The notes under the pieces: generated by a model
The model's input: the letters and a program-made list of their open reading frames with translations, nothing else
Told to the model about the DNA's origin: nothing
The model's database searches: none
Shown: in pieces, positions 59,488-64,000 of the stretch
Position numbering within the stretch: the stretch's first letter is position 1
Layout: each line of letters begins with the position of its first letter
DNA from: Gymnopilus junonius
Lineage: Eukaryota; Basidiomycota; Agaricomycetes; Agaricales; Galerinaceae
Assembly: GCA_015501075.1 (NCBI GenBank)
Contig: JADNYJ010000045.1
Span: 185,815 to 249,814 of the forward strand
Length of the DNA: 64,000 nt
Direction of reading: 5' to 3'
Position numbers and translations under genes: made by a program

Positions 59488-60161
59488 ATGGCGCAGAATC
59501 ACGGACCTTACTCTCCACCACCGAACTCCCAAGCACCTCTTCCTGGTGCGCTAGATATCCGCTACCCTGTCATTTCTCATGCTCACCACGCCTTTATGTC
59601 GTAGGCCAATCCACTGCCACTCAGCAGACTCCTCAGGCTACGGGCTCGGCTTCCAACCCACCACCTTACACACCGCCGAACGTGGAGAAACCTACTCAAG
59701 CTCATTACAATCCATGTGCGTCGCAAGAACAACCGCTGTTGCTTGATCATGACGTCTGACGCGGCCTATGCCCTCAATCTTCCCTTGCGGCGATGAATAG
59801 ATCCAGGACAACAGTATCGACAAGAGGCCAATGTACAACAATCCTATTACGGTCCACCACAAGACCAGTATTGGAGTCAACAACAATACAACCAGTATCA
59901 CAATCAGTACCACAATCAACCCCAGCCACAGCCTCAGCCTCAGATTGTCTTTGTGCAGGCACTACCCCAACAGTCGGACGCAGATTGCTTACCTTGCGCT
60001 TGGTACGTTCATGTCCATACCTTCATTGTTCTTCGACTGATCGTCGTCTTCCTCAATCTTTCCGTCCTTCTCATTGCCTTCTGCCAACATCTACGAATCA
60101 CACACGCAGCCTTGGTATCCTGACCGCAGCGCTGTTCTGCCCATTCTTCTTTTGCTGTTAA
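59488..60161 (+). CDS. Small Pro/Gln/Tyr-rich protein with Cys-rich hydrophobic tail
   Basis: Four exons join in phase. The start MAQNHGPYSPPPNSQAPLPG is followed by TATQQTPQATGSASNPPPYT, a Gln/Tyr/Asn-rich stretch (QQQYNQYHNQYHNQPQPQPQ) and a hydrophobic Cys-rich end CLPCACLGILTAALFCPFFF ending CC. The layout, a disordered Pro/Gln region plus a short C-terminal Cys-rich membrane segment, resembles CYSTM-type stress proteins, which anchor to membranes through that tail. The intron before the last exon (60005-60109) places the tail in its own exon. Exact role unknown. Confidence 0.7.
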
Positions 60162-60655
60162 AGGGATTCGGGATCCTGTTGGCATGTCGCTCGAAGATGC
60201 AATAGGCTGTTCGAGGGGCATGCCTGAGGACACAACTGTATATCTATTTTTTCACAACCCTCCTGTTGGGTTGGGCCCCTCTACTTATTTTTATAGGACA
60301 TTTAGGTACTGATGATGTTTATGTAAAACTGTACAGATAGGATCATTAGTCCGATTGTTGTTCTTTTCAAATCATCTCAAGGATTGGGGGTTTGACGAAT
60401 TCATTCAATAAAAACAACAGATAGCAATGTCCATTTCTCCAGATTCCCTAAGTAAAGCAAGCAACAAACAAACCTAAATCACAGAGAAAAACAAGGAATA
60501 CAAGGGCGAATATAGTCGTAGTAGCTAGCGAATGACAGTTAAAGAATGTGAGCGGAATGAGTTCTCGCGTACTGCATGGTCTTCCAATCATAGACCCAAG
60601 GAGTCAGAAATGTCAATAATGCGCGCACTAGTAACTAAGGTGCAAAAATGAAAAC
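60162..60655. other. 3' regions of convergent genes
   Basis: AT-rich sequence with no coding signal, between the Pro/Gln-rich gene and the glycoprotein gene. Confidence 0.5.
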
Positions 60656-62342
60656 TCAGTGGAGCAGGACGACAGCACTAAGGCCAGATATGAGAGCCCA
60701 TAGGGCAACCAAGGGGTACACCTGGTCGTTGACGTTCACGCTCCTGGCAGCACTGCTCGTGTTCGATCCAGTGGGAGCAGCGGTGTTCGAAGTTCCTGTG
60801 CTGGTCGCGGACGTGGTGCCGCTTGTTGGACCAGAAGTTTTCGCAGTATTTCCAGTCGTTCCAGCGCCGCTGGTCGGGCGGAAGGAGCACTGGAGAGCCC
60901 AAGCTCCGCGAGATTGACACCATTGGAGATGGTCGAAGTCGTGACGCAGTTGGAGGAAGAGGGGGTGAAGTAGGCCGCAGCTGGGGTTGTCAGGTCTCCG
61001 ATTGTGACTGGGGGGCCTGATGGTGGTGTGTAGGTGAAGCGCTGAGCGAAGCTAGAGAATTCGGGAGTTCCGTTGACGGTCGCGGTTGGATACCATCCAG
61101 GCGGGTCTGAGATATTCGAATATGTCAGTCCAAAGAATGCGAGAAGGGAAAAGATCTTACAAGCAACATCGGCATCGCATGTTTCGCTGGGTTCAGGTGC
61201 ATCAGGGTCAAGAAAGTCAGAATGTTTGACGGTTATGGACACTTACAAGGTGCCGTTGACGTTGTAGTTACCAGGCATGACAAAACCACAGCCGACTTGA
61301 TCCAGCTCGTGCCAACACATTGCTGCCGCACTGTACGTGGAGTTCGCGTTTGTGCATACGCGGAAGCAGAATTGACCATTGCCCTAAATGATACTTAACG
61401 GAATTATCAACCGGATAAAGTGAATAAGAAATACGATGTAAAGCTAGGCGGAAATTCAGCAAGCTGTGTGGAATGAGGGAGAAAATGTTGCGCGCACCAT
61501 CCACTCAGCAAAATGCTCATCAGCACCAGTGATATTCGACGTCACATTGCCACCAATGGGATTACCAGTGCCATATGCGCCGTGTGGGTCAAGTTCACTG
61601 AAAGTAAGTTAGAAAAAAGGATGCGTATTATTTGAATTCTAAATTACCCTCCAAAATCGTCTGCTGGAATATTGAGCTTGGTCAGGTCACCGTATCCGAT
61701 AATCTGCACATAGAAGTCTGCCGAACATCTTTTTCATTTTTTTAATCAATGAAAATAATGTGGACACGAACCTGTCTTGAGGAACGAAACCCCCGAAATC
61801 GTCCCATCTGGAATGAGACGTGCGTTATTGCGTGGCTTAGTGCACCAAGCAACTTCAATGGTCTGTTAATATTGTTAGATCTTCTGGCGGTCTTGGATAG
61901 AGACGCAGGCAAGAACTATTCAACGCAGGTACCACAGTTCCCGGATCTCCGAGATAGGAATGAATCCTGCTGCAAGATATTCCGGAGGATCATGGAGCCT
62001 AGCGGATGTCGATCCTTGTGCAAATTTTTAAAAGTACCTACCTCAGAATTAGAAATGGACTGGAGAGTGGGGGGCGCAAAGAGACAGAAGTCCTACAAGC
62101 GGCATTGGGGTCAGTACGGCAGGCCCTGTCAACAGCAAAAAACTCACGTCGACAGAGTTCACAGTCAACAGCCTCGCCATGCTTGTCTGGTTAATGGCCG
62201 TTCCAAGGGTAGGTTCAGGCGGGTTGGTAACTCCCATAGTGCCTGTTGCCAGGACACCAAGAGGAAAACTTGTCTGAGCTGCAAAGACTGACTGAGAAGC
62301 AGAAAGCAGGAATGCTGCTAGAGTTGCGGTGGCTCGTAGCAT
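60656..62342 (-). CDS. Secreted GPI-anchored glycoprotein, macrofage-activating-glycoprotein-like
   Basis: The ATG at 62342 opens a signal peptide (ATLAAFLLSASQSVFAAQ). Exons then give ARLLTVNSVDDFCLFAPP, NARVIPDGTISGVSFLKT-like residues, DFYVQIIGYGDLTKLNIPAD, DFGGELDPHGAYGTGNPIGG, GNGQFCFRVCTNANSTYSAA, AMCWHELDQVGCGFVMPGNY and PPGWYPTATVNGTPEFSSF. This order is known from basidiomycete cell-surface proteins labelled macrofage activating glycoprotein. After a Ser/Thr-rich linker (TSGPTSGTTSATSTGTSNTA) a C-terminal hydrophobic segment VYPLVALWALISGLSAVVLL fits a GPI-anchor signal. The linker is one base out of frame at a GGG run (60876-60878, plus strand). One more G would give an uninterrupted SAPTSGAGTTGN linker. 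Its biochemical role is unknown. Confidence 0.8.
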
Positions 62343-62800
62343 GGCGGATTTGATTTCTCTATTAGTCGTAAAACTGGGTATCGTTAGGTCCTGAAAGAAC
62401 GACGGAGGCAGATGGAGGTTGAGATGGGCGAAAGAGAAGAAAGATGTATGTCTTCAACAAAAAAAATTGACATGATATAGATGTCCGAAATTGCTCCCGT
62501 TTGTACAGCCCTGACGGCAACCCATGACCGTCTTTGAGCCGCACGAGGACGCACGTCCTGCAGACCTTATCTGGGTCGTAAGATTAAAATAGCTGTTGAA
62601 ATGTTGTTGATTTCTCAGATACAAAACAAGCCTGTCATGTTTTCAGGGCATCAGTGACCGTACTCCGCTAAAACTCAGACATCGAATGGAAATGATCAAT
62701 CTACAACCACATTATAAGCAACTATTACGGATAGAGAAAATCAGTTAAATCCACAAAACCATAGTGTAAGGTCGAAAGCATATCCACTGTCCATTTTCAT
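62343..62800. other. Intergenic, no gene seen
   Basis: Promoter side of the glycoprotein gene and 3' flank of the Mon2-like gene. Confidence 0.45.
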
Positions 62801-64000
62801 TCACCGAGACACACCCAACTCCTTCCCAACAGCTTTCAAACACTCCTGGGCCAGTTTCCGTGCATCCAGATGAGCAAGGTCGCTCTCCTTCCCATTCTCC
62901 TTATCATGCGCGACCTTTCCATTGACTTCGACCAGAGCCTTTGCGTCCTTCGCGTGTAAACTCGCCAGGTCACCAGAACCCTGGATATCAGATGGGCTTC
63001 TTCGTGGTATGGAGCTGATTTCGCAAAGAACCGGGTAAAAATGGAACAAGTGGGCGACAGTAGAACGTTTGACTGAATCAGCAACAAGTTCTTGTGGTTT
63101 CTCGGGTATAGGTATATCCTTGCCTATGGCTAGTAGATGTATGTTATCAGCAAAGTAACAGATATGCAAGCGAGGATATTACTTGGTTGGTTAACACAAT
63201 ATTTTGAGGGATCTTCAGACAACGCGGCCCACAAGGATCCAGGCCAAAGGCGGAGGTCCAAAATCTTCCGGAGGACGTACAACAACTCTTCTTCTCGCGC
63301 TCTAACAATCTGTATTAGTGATCATACGACAACCGGACGACGCCGCATATGCACCTTGGGAAAGGCATATTCCCTCTCATAGACTCATCAGCTACATAGC
63401 TAATCAAGGTCGTCCTACATCGATTCAGAAGCGATGGCAGACTCAAAGCAGCAAGCCTCTTGCGAGATTCTTCTTGATCTAGACAAAGCGTACTATTAGC
63501 AAAGAAATAGCTATTGCAGGTACTGGACTTACCACGCGTCACATCGGAACAAATCAGAAAGAGGAGATCAAAGCACCAGTAAGAAAATTTCTCGCGTAGA
63601 AGCAGATTTCCGAAATCCGTCGACCCATAGTATGCAAAATCCATATCTACCTTGGTGAGAGTAGAAGAACTGCTCACTGTCCTTGTGGGGGAATTTGGTG
63701 TACTCTTCGACGATAAGCTGGACACCGATGATGTTTTGGATGGAGGGATCGCATAAGTTTCTTCAGCTTCATAAATTTTGCTGCCGCTCTGGAGAATTCT
63801 TCCCAATTGGGAGACGAGTGAGTCAGGTACTCGAGGACCACCTAGATGAGGAACAACGTCGATTTCTAGAGATGCGATCAAGGCCAAATCAAAGTTTTCC
63901 TCTGCTTCCTGCACCTCCAGGGAATATGTCTCAGCAAGAGAGCTGCATCAAAGTCGTCAGAGACAACGACGGTCAGACAGAACAAGTGAACAAAGAAAAA
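62801..64000 (-). CDS. Mon2/endosomal trafficking protein-like, C-terminal part
   Basis: Partial: the 5' end lies beyond the right edge. Exons read NFDLALIASLEIDVVPHLGG, PRVPDSLVSQLGRILQSGSK, REKFSYWCFDLLFLICSDVT, RKRLAALSLPSLLNRCRTTL, VADESMRGNMPFPRAREEEL then LYVLRKILDLRLWPGSLW, DSVKRSTVAHLFHFYPVLCE and KLAQECLKAVGKELGVSR ending at 62801. The helical-repeat style and these blocks match what I recall of the C-terminus of fungal Mon2 homologues, large Golgi/endosome proteins related to Arf exchange factors. The family call is from memory without a search. The joins at MPFPR|AREEE and QPT|IGKD are in phase and the part present looks intact. Confidence 0.6.

Overview
The window is nuclear DNA from an agaricomycete (mushroom-forming basidiomycete). 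The genes carry many short introns of about 50-70 nt. Families typical of wood- or litter-decay basidiomycetes are present: two sesquiterpene synthases, a GH11 xylanase with a CBM1 module, a GMC alcohol oxidase, F-box/LRR proteins, a DUF6533-type seven-TM family and a secreted glycoprotein of the 'macrofage activating glycoprotein' type. There is no operon structure, and I saw no rRNA, tRNA or CRISPR.

Layout. 1-7.5 kb is a relic-rich zone. It holds a broken DUF6589-type gene at the left edge, a 1.29-kb non-autonomous hAT-like transposon with terminal inverted repeats and an 8-bp target duplication, a kinase scrap, an F-box tail, an intact sesquiterpene synthase on the minus strand and a decayed SRPK-like kinase. 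8.2-15.4 kb is one large minus-strand gene for the PI3P 5-kinase Fab1. 15.7-18.4 kb holds an F-box pseudogene and two MITE-like elements. 18.4-21.8 kb shows no supportable gene. 21.8-31.1 kb carries the alcohol oxidase, a cyclophilin with a disrupted conserved core, the second sesquiterpene synthase (plus strand) and phosphomannose isomerase. 32.8-39 kb has the xylanase, an F-box gene with frame breaks, a WD40 gene and two scraps of paralogous WD40 3' ends. 40.3-44.2 kb is a 1129-residue low-complexity protein. 45.3-48.5 kb is a tandem pair of seven-TM genes, the second truncated.

48.7-64 kb is mostly housekeeping: a cyclin-fold protein, Dim1/Dib1 of the U5 snRNP, a 2OG-Fe(II) oxygenase, a small unknown protein, a short-chain dehydrogenase, a magnesium-dependent phosphatase, a Pro/Gln-rich protein with a Cys-rich tail, the secreted glycoprotein and the C-terminal part of a Mon2-like trafficking protein.

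Functional links are loose. Fab1 and the Mon2-like protein both act in endosome/vacuole traffic. The xylanase and the alcohol oxidase fit plant-biomass decay. The two terpene synthases are close paralogues with the same intron layout, about 23 kb apart in opposite orientation. I saw no P450 or other obvious tailoring enzyme between them except the alcohol oxidase, so a biosynthetic cluster is possible but not shown. Several otherwise conserved genes contain single-base frame breaks inside homopolymers, which looks partly like sequence error and should be kept in mind when judging pseudogenes.
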